Assembly (NCBI RefSeq): GCF_001659605.2
Contig: NC_035164.2
Coordinates: forward strand, 1,017,001-1,081,000
Direction of reading: 5' to 3'
DNA length: 64,000 bases
Source of the DNA: Manihot esculenta
Lineage: Eukaryota > Streptophyta > Magnoliopsida > Malpighiales > Euphorbiaceae
Positions within the stretch are counted from its first letter, which is position 1. Every line of letters begins with the position of its first letter. Under the pieces are notes generated by a model, which was not told where the DNA came from, did not search any database, and saw only the letters and a program-made list of their open reading frames with translations. The position numbers and the translations under genes are program-made. Positions 10,490 to 21,700 of this stretch are shown one piece after another.

Positions 10490-12874
10490 TTAGATGGGAC
10501 TAAGATAATTAGCAAATCTACCTGCCATCAACAGAAAGAAGGCATAAATCTGTAGATAAATACTTAAAGACGAAAATGCAATAGAATAACTCATCATGTA
10601 AAGAAGACAATCCCAATGCTTTATATTTTCTGCTCTTTGCACACATTGCTTTTTATGAATGCACATTTATTTTCTTCCAATTAAATTGAAAGTGAACTGC
10701 ATGCTGTCCAACTCAGTTAGCTGACAACTTCATATCAGAACTACTGGAACTTCTTTTACTGGAGCAAATCCACAGGTTACTAGATAGTGTTATGAGAAAT
10801 ACCAAAAGAAAAGCAAACACATTCCGTACTTATGAAAACAAAATTACACTAATTTTAAATGCTTTAATTTCATAATGATAAAATTGGTAATTGCTTGAAC
10901 TTTTAGCAACAGCAAATCAATACCTTTCTCTTTAAGTATATGATACTTGTAACCCTCTTATCAAAAGAGATCACAGGTAATAACCAAAAGGGAGGGGAAA
11001 AGGGGGGGCAAAAGCGTATATTAATTCATGAACTAAGTAAACTACTTTGAATTGTAGTAATTTCCTTAATGCAAATGGTTGGCGACCGAATTTTCAAAGA
11101 TAGGACAGTCCATAGATTGGCTGTTCCCAGGGAATTTTTTTCAACCCACTTAAATAATTAATTAGCTATTAGGTGTTATTTATTATTATGACAGAGAATC
11201 ATCTTGCTCCAGATGCCTGACACATAACAATGCATTGTGTTCACAATTTTGCTCTTTAATGGTTCAGCTTTTGTCAGCTATACTTTCTTCATCTACTATT
11301 CTTTCTAAGGATAAAGACGCTTTAGTTACTTGGACTTTTGAGCTTTACACTTTAGGGTCTAAAGTAACTTTTGCTGAATTCCAAAATCTAAACTTTCGTC
11401 CTGTTACCAATTTGAGAAAACAGTGGCCAACAACATTAGCTATTATGACATCATCTCCACGTCCAACGTTTGCACTTAGGTAAAAAATGTACAACCTAAA
11501 TAAATTTGTTGACATGGCAGTGATGTCAGCATGCCACATCAGATGTGGTGGTAATGTCAGTATGCCACGTCAACATAGCTAATGTAGTTAGTCATTTTTT
11601 CCTCAAGTTCTAAGAGTATGAAAGTTCTGACTCTAAAATTAATGAAAGGTACTTTAGATCTTAAAATGCAAAAGCTCGAAAGTCATGGCAACTAAAGTGT
11701 CGTTATTTTTCTTTCTAAGGCAACCACTATGAGTGGAAAGAAAAGAGAAGGCTTCTTAGCTGCTTCATTCTTAAGCATTTTCATGTCATGGATTCATTAT
11801 TTGAAAAATAAAATTACCTCTCATTTGAAACATATCTCATATTTTTTCATATTCATTGTTCTTTCCTTGCTTCATCCAAAATGTATTACCCAATCCACAA
11901 CTATTTTCTGAATCATATTTACAATTCTAAGCAATTCATTCATGCAATACAGTCAGTTCATGTGATGATTTAAACTGGAGTCCATATTCTAAAAGACCAT
12001 CAACTTCATCAGTTTTTATTCAGCAGTCAAAATAAGCAAGGACAAATTACAGATAAAAGAATTAATTACTCACTTCCATTATTAAAAAACACTCAATTTC
12101 TACCTTGCGCCAGTGCGCCTTCCCCAGTACCAGTACCTTCTACCATGGGAAATCACAGTGCAATAACTTCATCATAAAGGCATCCATAAATCTCATTTGA
12201 AAGCCTAATACTTAAGTCCTACATATCTCTTCCTTCTTGTGAAAGACCACTTACAACATCATCTCGCATCGTCAACTATCAACAATGAAAGCTATGCAGG
12301 AATTCACATTGGAATGTGACAATTCCTCCTCCAAATTTTAACAGATAGTCCCTTAAACTAAATTGGCTGTTCAATTACTAATACTTCTCGATCTAAAAAA
12401 TTCACAAATTATTTTAACATACAATTGAATATAGATTTAGAATAAAAACCATCAGCGTGAAAGAAAGGGAATGAGGATAAAACCTTCGGCAGAGGTGCTG
12501 AGTTCACTGGGGAGCTTGGATACGAGACAAGCGGAAGCAATCGCACTATGGAGAGGCAACACTGAGCTCAATTCTCGCCGAACAAATCTTCCACTTTCCA
12601 ATCAAATACCGCAAATTAAGATCATACGAACGAATACCCACGTAGAGCATAAAAAAGGTTAGAAATGTTGAAAATGCGAAGAAGCAGAAGAAATTTACAC
12701 TGGAGAAGAAGGGGAAATTCGAGATTGACGGAGAGTCAAATTGGGCCGAGTCCATGAGCGAACTGAATCTGATAAACGGATTCTTGCCGTTGCTGATTCC
12801 CTTGCAGTGGTGGTTCTCCATGTTGCTCGCATCAATGTAGATGTGGATCTCCCTGCAATTGCCCAAGTTGCCAT
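10490..12874 (-). CDS. NUCLEAR FUSION DEFECTIVE 6-like small mitochondrial protein, three exons
   Basis: I assembled a 103-residue protein from exons at 12874-12699, 12587-12484 and 10521-10490 (stop TAA at 10492-10490). All junctions are GT-AG, the phases (2, then 1) agree, and the total of 312 bases is exactly 104 codons. The N terminus MATWAIAGRSTSTLMRAT is rich in Arg, Ser and Thr and lacks acidic residues, like a mitochondrial presequence. Exon 2 carries the hallmark block LPLHSAIASACLVSKLP, and exon 3 encodes only GRFANYLSPI, the C terminus I associate with this plant family. The molecular function is unclear; Arabidopsis NFD6 is linked to nuclear fusion in the female gametophyte and is mitochondrial. 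Intron 2 (about 1.96 kb) contains a MITE. Each exon is too small or too fragmented to show as one long open frame. The gene model is strong; the family name is moderately sure. Confidence 0.82.
11311..11710. mobile_element. MULE-type MITE with long inverted arms and flanking direct repeat
   Basis: The left end ataaagacgctttagttac pairs with the right end reversed (aataacgacactttagttgc), and similarity between inverted arms continues for roughly 140 bases on each side, to about 11455 and 11565. The element is bracketed by ttctttctaagg at 11299-11310 and 11709-11720, a target-site duplication of 9-12 bases as expected for Mutator-like elements. The centre contains tgccacatcagatgtgg-type palindromic text. 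It sits in intron 2 of the NFD6-like gene. Two open frames of 64 and 82 codons within it are incidental. Confidence 0.8.
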
Positions 12875-12903
12875 TTTTTTTCCCCTCTCTTTCCCTCGCT
12901 ATG

Positions 12904-12981
12904 AACCCTAAAACCTCCATAAAACCCCATTTTCAATTCCTCAATATGATTATTAGCATTTTGACCCATTATCTGAGCCCA
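12904..12981 (-). promoter_or_regulatory. Telo-box and site II element upstream of the NFD6-like gene
   Basis: Just upstream of the start codon lies aaccctaaaa (12904-12913), a telo-box. Further upstream is agccca (12976-12981), which reads TGGGCT on the gene strand, a site II/TCP-type element. This pairing is typical of plant promoters for mitochondrial and translation-related proteins, which fits the predicted location of the protein. The motifs are seen directly; their activity is inferred. Confidence 0.5.
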
Positions 12982-12999
12982 ACCCAATGGATTTGAGTT

Positions 13000-15900
13000 A
13001 CCAAATTGCTTCTTTTTTTTTTTTACATACTTTCCAAAATTAAATTTTTTATACTTCAATAATTATTAAAGGGATGAGGATGGGAGTTTTTTCATAATCA
13101 ACCTCAAATAATTTTAATTCAAGATTTTGTTTGTTTTAGAAAAAAACATTTTTAAAAAATATTTCCTGTATTTTTAATTATTCAATATATTAAAAAAATA
13201 TCAAAAAAACATTTTTATTAATATTGTGCAATTGTTGTAATAGAAAAGAAAATAACTATTGTGTTTTTAAAAATTAAGTATTTAATTTGATTAAATTATA
13301 AAAATTAAATAATAAATTTCTTTATCCTTTAAATGATTTACTTCAAATTAGAGTTTTTAAAATAAAAACATAACGAATATGTGTCTTCAGAGTCAACCTT
13401 AAAAAACAAATTAATCTAATTAAACCGTTGGTTTGATTTGATTTTAGTAACAGAAGATGCCATGTCTAAGGCAAAGATTATGGAATTGGTAGGGCCAAAT
13501 GAATAAGTAGGTAGCTATCATTTTCAAACTCAAACGGCTAGTTGGGTCTGCTTTTTCCATTTGAAGCCAAAAATAGCCGTTGCTTTCAGTCCCGAGAGGT
13601 GGTGGTCTTCTTCCTCCATCACACCCAGCTTCGCAAAAAAGTCATTTTCTTTAGCTTTTGATTTTATCATTTTTTCAATTCTTTTGTGGGGCTAACACAT
13701 CATGGAATATTATTTTTTCTTCTTAAAAATCTATCTGCACCTTGTATCCTTGTACTTGTGCTTATCCTTACAACTTGGATATTTTTTTTCTTGGAAAAAA
13801 AAATACAACTTAGATTTTTAACATTCCAAAAAAAAAATTAAAGAAAAATTATTAATTAAAAAATATGTATATGAAATTCATTAGTGTTGAGTGGTTATAA
13901 AATTATTATTTTAATATTATTAAAATAATATTTTGATAGTACTTTAATATTATTGCAAAGAAAACTTTAATTTTGTGTAAACTTTAATTTTACATTTTGA
14001 TTTAAATTTATCTTATTTTCATAATAATAACTTTCAAATTAAAACTTTTGGGTTAAAATATAAAAAAATATGTAAATATTAAATATTTTAATTAAAAAAT
14101 AAAGTCACCCTTTCACATCTAATATTTAATACCAAAAATATAAAAAAGCTAGAAAATTCCATTGGCTTAGAAATGGCGTGTCGATTTCTGTGATCCCATT
14201 GAACTTTTTTCACCAGAAAACAATGTTGAACTTTAAATGACACACAGGATTAATATTTTGATTTTTCTCTTTGCTTGCTATTTTACATAATAAAAAGCTA
14301 ATTGCATTTCCCCTCCTAATTACTTTATTTACAATAATACTTTTTAAATATGTTAATGACATGAGATAATTAATTTTAGACTCTACGGCAGATTTGAATT
14401 CAGTCTAATTTTTATTGTCGATATCTAATAAAAATCCACGATACTTTTTCGAAAAAAGAATTTCAAGCCACATGCCTTATCACAAAATTTGATATATAAA
14501 TTTCATCATTTAGAAATTAATTTTATATTTTAATTATTTTTTTTATATATTTTAGATATTTTTACAGTTTTATATATTAAAATTTTAATTTTTATTATAA
14601 ATACTAGAAACTCATTTTTTAATTTTTGAGAAATTTAAATAAAATTTTTAGTTTTTTAATTTTATTTTAACTAAATAATATTAATTTATAATATTAATTA
14701 AAATTTCTAATCGAGTATAAATAATTCTTTATTAATTAATTATTTTATGTTAATAGTTGAAGGTTAAATATTTTATATATTAATTACAATAATTTTAAAA
14801 TATGCTATTAAAGTTTAAATGACAATAAGTGTGCAATCATTTCTTTTATTAAAATAATAATTATAATTAATTTAAATTTATTATAAAAAATAAATTTAAA
14901 TATATATATAATAATATTTTTAAATAATGTATTATTATATTAATAAGACTATAATTTTAATAATAATAATATTTTTTGTTATAAATAAATAAATAATTTA
15001 TTATTTAATAATTGAGTAATATTTAATTTAAAATTTAAAAAATAAATCGAATTGAATTAATTTAAAATTTTAATTTAATTTTTTATTTTTTTATTAAATT
15101 TAATTTTTTTAATTTCAATTATTGCAATTTAATATTTATTAGAAAAAAATCAATAAAATTAAACTGAATTTATTAATAATAATAATATATTATTTTTAAT
15201 AATATAGAGGTTAAATTATAATTAAAATTAAAATAATTTAATTAAATTTTAAAATATTAATAATAAAGTATAAAAAATAAAAAGATTCTTAAAAAATCAG
15301 CCGATTAAATTAAATCGAATCAGAGTGGTTTGATTCAAATTAATTTTTATTTAAAATTGATTCGATTTAATTTTTATAAATACTAAAAATTTAATTTATT
15401 CACTTTAATTTTATACGGAATTTTTTAAACTTTAGTATTAATTTATAATTACATTTTAATTATGTATATATAATAGTAATTTACCAGTATTATTTTAGAT
15501 CTATTATGTAACAGTGATATCATTTTAAAAACTTTCATTCATTAGTTTAAAATAAAGTTATAATAAAGTATAATTAAATATGATATTAAAAGTAATTTAA
15601 CACAATTTTAAATTTTAATTTAAGTTGATTCAATCAAAAAATTATTATTAAATTTAAATTTCGCTATTTGAATTCAAAACCCTCATTATAATTAAAATTT
15701 ATACGATTCCAAACTCATAGAATTTGATTGAGCTGAAATTAAAAATTACTTTCTATTTTAATTATAAATTTTTTAGAAATATTTCAATTATGTATTTAAA
15801 TATGTGAATAAATGTGTATTTTTACATGTAATCCAGCTAGGTTTATGTTCTCATAAACTTTTTCACCTAAACAATTCCAATTTAAGTAATAATCTGCAAG

Positions 15901-16400
15901 TGCTTGAAACGGTCTAATAAGGGACAAATGTGTTTTGGGTTTTTCCCCTTTTTTATGAGAAACCAATCCTTTGATTTATTGATTTGTGGTTTTTGGATAG
16001 AAAAGATCATCTTATTCTGATTTGATTTTATAGGTTTTTCTCTCTCCCACGAATGAGAGGTATATTTATTTTTGTTTGTTGCTGTGATCTTTCGATCGCA
16101 TGTGGATTACTTGATAAAATGTATTAACTTTTGGTGGGATTTTTTTAGAGAGTGGATAATCAGCAAGAAAGATTCATTTTTCGTGGCGGCTGTCTTCGGA
16201 AGATTTTATTAAGCATAGCCATGAATTTAATTGACTAAAATAGGTTGGGCATTCGTGAAGAAAATTCAAAATATAATCGCTGTTTAAGATTTTGTAGTTA
16301 TAGATTCGAGTTAGAATTGTCTTATATTTTGAATCTTGTAATATATATTGTTGTTCTTAGTGCTTGTAATAAATTTTGACCTTGAAACTATTTAATGATA
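13000..16400. other. Long AT-rich intergenic stretch
   Basis: No gene found on either strand. Most of 13700-15830 is extremely AT-rich, with blocks such as 15295-15380 that contain aatcgaatc/gattcgattt inverted pieces. From 15840 to 16400 the composition is more balanced and ends in an A-rich, LINE-like tail, but no reverse transcriptase or other coding homology could be read. Confidence 0.5.
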
Positions 16401-16403
16401 TAT

Positions 16404-16515
16404 CATTTACCTTTAATTTAAAAAAAAAAGGATAAATATGTGATTTTAAGGAGAATATACCATTCACCTTTGATTTAAAAAAAAAATAAATATGTGATTT
16501 TAAGGAGAGTATATT
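16404..16515. repeat. Tandem duplication, period about 57 bp
   Basis: Two adjacent copies (16404-16460 and 16461-16515) each contain acctttaattt or acctttgattt, a run of nine or ten A, and tatgtgattttaaggagaat/gt. They differ at only a few positions, so the duplication is fairly recent. The A-run suggests origin from a retroposon tail. Confidence 0.7.
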
Positions 16516-16641
16516 CTCCTCTTCTATCTAAAAGCATGGATATAGAGTTTTTCATTCAATTTTTGTTTCAAAATACTGTTTATTCTCTTTCAATTGCTAG
16601 ATTATATATCGGGAATTATACTAATTATTTTTAAAAAAAAT

Positions 16642-17905
16642 TGACGACGTTCGAATCTTGATAAAACCCAAACTAGAAGAACCAGACCTAAGTCTCTAAA
16701 GGGTCCAAAATCCAGCTCTACACTTTATGCAAGTCCAAGACTTATCTAGGCAAGTCAGGCTGGGTGCCAACTTACTTGTGGGATTCTAACCTCGAGTATC
16801 CGTTAGCCCACATGAAATAATAGACCTTGTTATACTTGGGGTCATGTTCAAGTAGAGCCGAATAGAATTAAATAACTGTCTGACAGAATAAAATGATGCA
16901 GTACATTTGTACGTACGGCCAACGTGAATATGACAAGAGAGTATGTGTGTAGGATACCGGTTACATGTTACAAAATAACAAAAGAAAAAAGAAATAAAAA
17001 GAAACGAAAGGGAGAGACAAACCAAATTTACTAAAATACACCATGAGTCTCAACCCATTATTTGGATCTCAAACATCAATTGATGCCATCTATAGGGATG
17101 AAGGAGATCTTTTTGTCACCAGAGTTCTCATTTCCTTCTTTCACCCGCTGAGATCCACATAACCAATTATAGTGAAAACCATACAGAAATTACCCAAAAT
17201 GACCTGAACTCGACTCAGTATCCCGTTGAGCAAACTCCTCGTAGCAAAAGGACTCAATCTCAATGGGCCCTAAACCACATTAAATTATCAAATCCCCCAA
17301 TAAAGCATGACAGAAGAAGATAGAGACGGGGAAGCAAAAGTACAAGTAAAAGGCAAATAAATGATATTTTGATAGAACTTTCTTATAGTCGCACGGTAAT
17401 AATTGAGATTTCAAAATTTACCTTCTCATAAATCATGTAATAATTAATGAGCGGATAAAGAGGCACTTGATGATAGCTGGGCTCCAAAATTCCGGATCTT
17501 GAAGAAGTCCAAATTAGAAGGATCAGGCTTAAGCCCTCGGAGAGCCCAAAATGCGGCTCTACGCCTTATGTAAGCTCAAGACTTGTCCAGACAAGCCGAA
17601 TTGGGGCCAACTTGCTCGTAGGACCCTAGCCTTGAGTATCTGTTAATCTCCGTGAAATAACAAATCCTGTAATGTTTGGAATCGTGTTTAAGTGACGCAA
17701 GATAAAATTAAATGACTGCATGATGAAAAAAAAATGCAATACATCCATACATATAACTAACGTAAATATGACAAGAGAATATAAATACATAACGGTGATT
17801 ACATGTCACAAAAAGATAAAAGAGAAAATGAATAAAAAAAAAGACAAACTAAATTTATTAAAATATACTTTAAATTTGAACTTATTTATAAATTTCAGAT
17901 ATTAA
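16642..17905 (+). mobile_element. Short LTR-pair element (TRIM/LARD-like), degraded
   Basis: Two direct repeats of about 430 bases (16642-17075 and 17468-17905) are alignable along their whole length, for example ccaaactagaag/ccaaattagaag, ggctctacgccttatg/agctctacactttatg and aatatgacaagagagtat/aatatgacaagagaatat. Directly after the left copy, caattgatgccatctatagg resembles the TTGGCGCCGTCTGTGGG-type start of internal regions in plant retroelements. Before the right copy is a purine-rich aaagagg. The internal region is only about 390 bases and encodes nothing. The arms look roughly 70-75 percent identical by eye, so the insertion is old. Confidence 0.65.
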
Positions 17906-18480
17906 AAATTATTTAAATTTTATTATAAAATAATTTAAAATATTAAAATTAATTTAACTTAAATAAAATCGAATGAAAACTAAATTAAAATTAAATTGGG
18001 TAGAATTGTTTGGAATCAAATTCGTAAAAATCTGCTTGACCTCATTTAAAGAATTATTTATTTATTTTTATTTTTTGCAATTGCAGGTGCATTGCATGCC
18101 AATAACCATGATTACACGTAATGTCTGAAAAATCATCTCTTTATCCATTCGACAGCTAACTAACTACACGTCAATAAAAGCTAACTATTTTTATTACACA
18201 AATTGCGAGATAATCGGGTTTGTCGCAATTTAGTTTATTTTTATTAAAAAAATAAAAAATAAAATAAATAATAATACTACATCCATCCACTGTCGTTTTA
18301 GTTAATTTTTTATATTATCTATCATCTAAAAAGATGTTATTTTTTATTTATATTTTTATTAATTTTTAAATAATTTAATATTAATATATGAAAAATTATT
18401 TTTTTAAATTACATGAATAAATCTTAAATTATAAATATTGTGAGGTGAAGATATTAATAAAATAAGCAGCAAACGCGGTT
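17906..18480. other. AT-rich spacer before the NAT gene
   Basis: No gene or clear repeat is visible. The distal promoter of the NAT gene presumably lies here. I could not pick out a convincing TATA box among the many AT runs. Confidence 0.5.
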
Positions 18481-18762
18481 TTGGGTTCTTCCACTACACT
18501 CCTTTATCTCTCGCTATAGCTGTCTCTCTGTTGTCATCTTTCTTCCTTTCTCTCTCTAAAACACTCACTCTCACACTGACTCTTTTACTCCTCTTCTTAG
18601 CTAAACAAGCTTCTCTCTTTCTCTCACTAAAAAAGACAGCTTTTTTATCTCTTCAAAAACCCTAAGGACCTCTTAAACCCTTGCTTTTCACCTTAGATCT
18701 GCTCTGCATTACCCTCCTATTATGTTTTTGCCAGGGACCTTCTGCAATTCAATAGTATAACA
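18481..18762 (+). promoter_or_regulatory. CT-rich 5' leader of the NAT gene
   Basis: The sequence switches from AT-rich spacer to a long pyrimidine-rich run (tctctcgctatagctgtctc, tctctctaaaacactcactc and similar) continuing to about 18700, a common signature of plant core promoters and 5' UTRs. It contains caaaaaccctaagg near 18655, a telo-box-like motif. The exact transcription start is not determined. Confidence 0.55.
18722..18760 (+). promoter_or_regulatory. 12-codon upstream ORF ending 2 nt before the NAT start
   Basis: An ATG at 18722 opens a frame of twelve codons (MFLPGTFCNSIV) that stops with TAA at 18758-18760, two bases before the main ATG at 18763. If the leader includes this ATG, ribosomes would have to leak past it or reinitiate at once, which could dampen transporter synthesis. 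The frame is directly visible; a regulatory effect is inference. Confidence 0.5.
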
Positions 18763-21700
18763 ATGTCTAACTCCGACCCGAAAGCCCGTTCCAAGCCTGG
18801 TCCATGGCTGCCTGCGCCTGAATCTTCCCCATTGCCGCCTTCTTCTTGGGCTAAGCGAACTGGGTTCCGACCCAAGTTCTCTGGAGAGACCAATGTTAGT
18901 GATTCCGGTCAGATTTCCCTTCCCCCCAAGCCCAAAGAGCAGTCTGATAATCAGCCGGATCTTGAAGCTGGTCGAGCGAGAGCAGCTCCCACCACGACGG
19001 CGACACCAACTCCTGCTGCTGTGAATGGTACTGAAACGGCAGTGCCAACTGAGAATAAAGATCAGAGGGTGAAGAGGAGGAGAGACTCTGATGGTGGTGG
19101 GGCTCCTAAGAAAGAGTCGGGTCATGGAACTAATGGGCAGGCTCCGGTTGCCCCCACAGAAGGTACGAGAAGAGCCGCGAGGAATGAGGAAGTGGTTGAT
19201 GTGTTGCCACAAACTGTGGAGGATAATGGGTTTGTGGGAAGGCATTCTCATATGAAATATGAGCTAAGAGATACACCAGGCCTTGGTAAGTTGTGCTTAT
19301 TGATTGATTGCTGTGTTTGGGAGAAGCAGGAAAAAAAAATTGTTGTTACCATTTAACTGGGAATCTGAATTCATGTCGTTTGGTTTTTTCTGGGTGTATT
19401 GATCTTTAAAATGATCATGTTGTGGTAGAACAAAACTAGAATTCAGTATTAATTTTTATTAATATCTTAAAAGGTCCATTTTTTTTGTGTGAAATTTGGA
19501 GTTTGACTTGTTCATAAGGGATTGAGGGCGTCAACCATTTTAATCGAAAGAAATGGCGATGCTTTGATTATATGATGTATGCTGACCTTTTTTTTTTTTT
19601 TTAAAGTTCATTGATGACAGTTAGATGTTGTGAGGTACTCTTTATTCTTTTTGTTGGTTTTAATTGTGATTGGAATGAGCAAGCCTTTTGTTCCCTTTTT
19701 GTAATGATAAATGCTGACATGTGAAAATAATGCAGTTTTCTTGTTGGATATGTTGGAATTGTCGTTTACAGGTGTACTTAGAAACTTTTTAAGGTTAAAA
19801 ATTGTGTTTTTCGATTTTCGTTGGTTTTGTGATATATTTAAATTGACTTATGTTTGTTGCCTAATGTTTCAGTTCCCATTGGTCTATATGGGTTCCAGCA
19901 TTACCTTTCGATGTTAGGTTCATTAATTCTCATTCCACTCGTCATCGTTCCTGCAATGGGGGGCTCTTATGTGAGTAGTTGTGAATTATTTAAATCTTCT
20001 ATGCGTTGTGATATTCATTGTCTAGTTGAGAATATGGTACGAATAGCTTGATCTTATTGGATTTAGTTGGTGTAGGAGGATACTTCGATGGTGGTGTCAA
20101 CAGTGCTTTTCATTTCAGGAGTGACCACACTTTTGCATACATCTTTTGGATCAAGGTTGCCTTTGATACAAGGCCCGTCATTTGTATATCTTGCTCCAGC
20201 GTTAGCAATAATAAATTCATTGGAGTTCCAAGGATTAAGTGGAAATGTATGTTCCTTTCCTCTTGTTCTTGCTTGGTTAAATAATAAATATACAAGTTAG
20301 TGGTTGTCTTTTTGGGTTTGTTGCCATGCTAGCAAATGAAAAAGTAAGCTTGTTTGTGTCTGTTATAGTTTCTACTCCCAACATCAACACCTGGACATCC
20401 AAATTAGCCTGATGTATGTATGATAGAAAAGTACAAATTTTACAAGTGATTCAATTTGGAATTTCTTAAATACAGTATCCCACAATGTGACAAATAACCT
20501 GCTGCTGTTGTACTTCTTTAGTAAGCTCGTGAATGACTTGTAATACTGAAAGATGATATAATATAGTTCGCTGATGCTCGTCTTGTCTGCTCTTTAGAAT
20601 TTAATAAAATTGATTGCTAAATTTTTCCCAATTGTCTTGAATTTTTAAACCTTATAGAAGATAAAGAGTCAGTATTTGGCAAGTTACTTCGGCAGAACAA
20701 TGAGAAAAGGATCAAAGGTAGAAGGTAAAGAAATGATAAATGTAGAAGAGTTGACTTGACCTGTATGGCTGTATCCTTGATTGCAGATTGAACTTTCGTC
20801 AATATGTAAATCAATAATAATTGAACTACTTTTCCAATTAATTTTTCAACTGAACAAATGCATTAAGTAATTCCATGGTTTTACAATAATTATGATTCTA
20901 AAATGAAATTCATTTCCATGTCTAGTTTTAACAACATTTCTCACAAATTATTTATTGTGGCAGAATTTCAAACATATTATGAAGAGATTACAAGGGTCTA
21001 TAATTATTGCTTCAGCTTTCCAAGCATTGCTTGGATATAGTGGATTGATGTCTATATTTTTGAGGTATGATATCAGCAGCTCTCCTTGTTGTATGTTTAC
21101 CTTACTCTTATATTAACAGAAAAGATTACCTTACTCTTATATTAACAGAAAAGATTACCTTACTCACATTTCTGTATTCCATTTATAAATTTCAAATATG
21201 TGAATAGTGGATTTTGTAAAGTGTTTCAATAGACCTTGCAACGTTAATAGCTTAAACAGAGTGGGACAGAGTTTTTATTTATTTATTTGTAGTTTTAGGT
21301 CATGTTATTTATTGGATATTATCAAACATAATCATTATGAATTAAGTGTATGCCATCTTAAACATGCTTCATTTGAAATTATTATTGTCATTTTATTATT
21401 ACGACATGAGCGTCAAAAGTGCAGGTGACATAATTTAATGCTAATTTATCTCCTATGAATATTACCACTTCCTATTCTCTTGTCCTGAGCTGTAATTCCC
21501 CTCCTTGAATATGGAAGCAATGTTGAAGGATTTTGTAAAAAAAATTTGAAGAAGGAACAGAACATGAGGCCTTTCTATAGGTTATCTAGACCCTAGAGTC
21601 TAGACACCCTTTTTTTTTTTCAATTATTAAGCCTTTTCTCAGCAAGAAGATGTAATCCATTGCATGTAATTTTTCCAACTGGCAGATGAATTGCCATCAG

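Noticed and set aside
11235..11539. Open frames of 82 and 64 codons on opposite strands
   Set aside because: Both sit mostly in the arms of the MULE-like MITE and are by-products of the inverted repeat.
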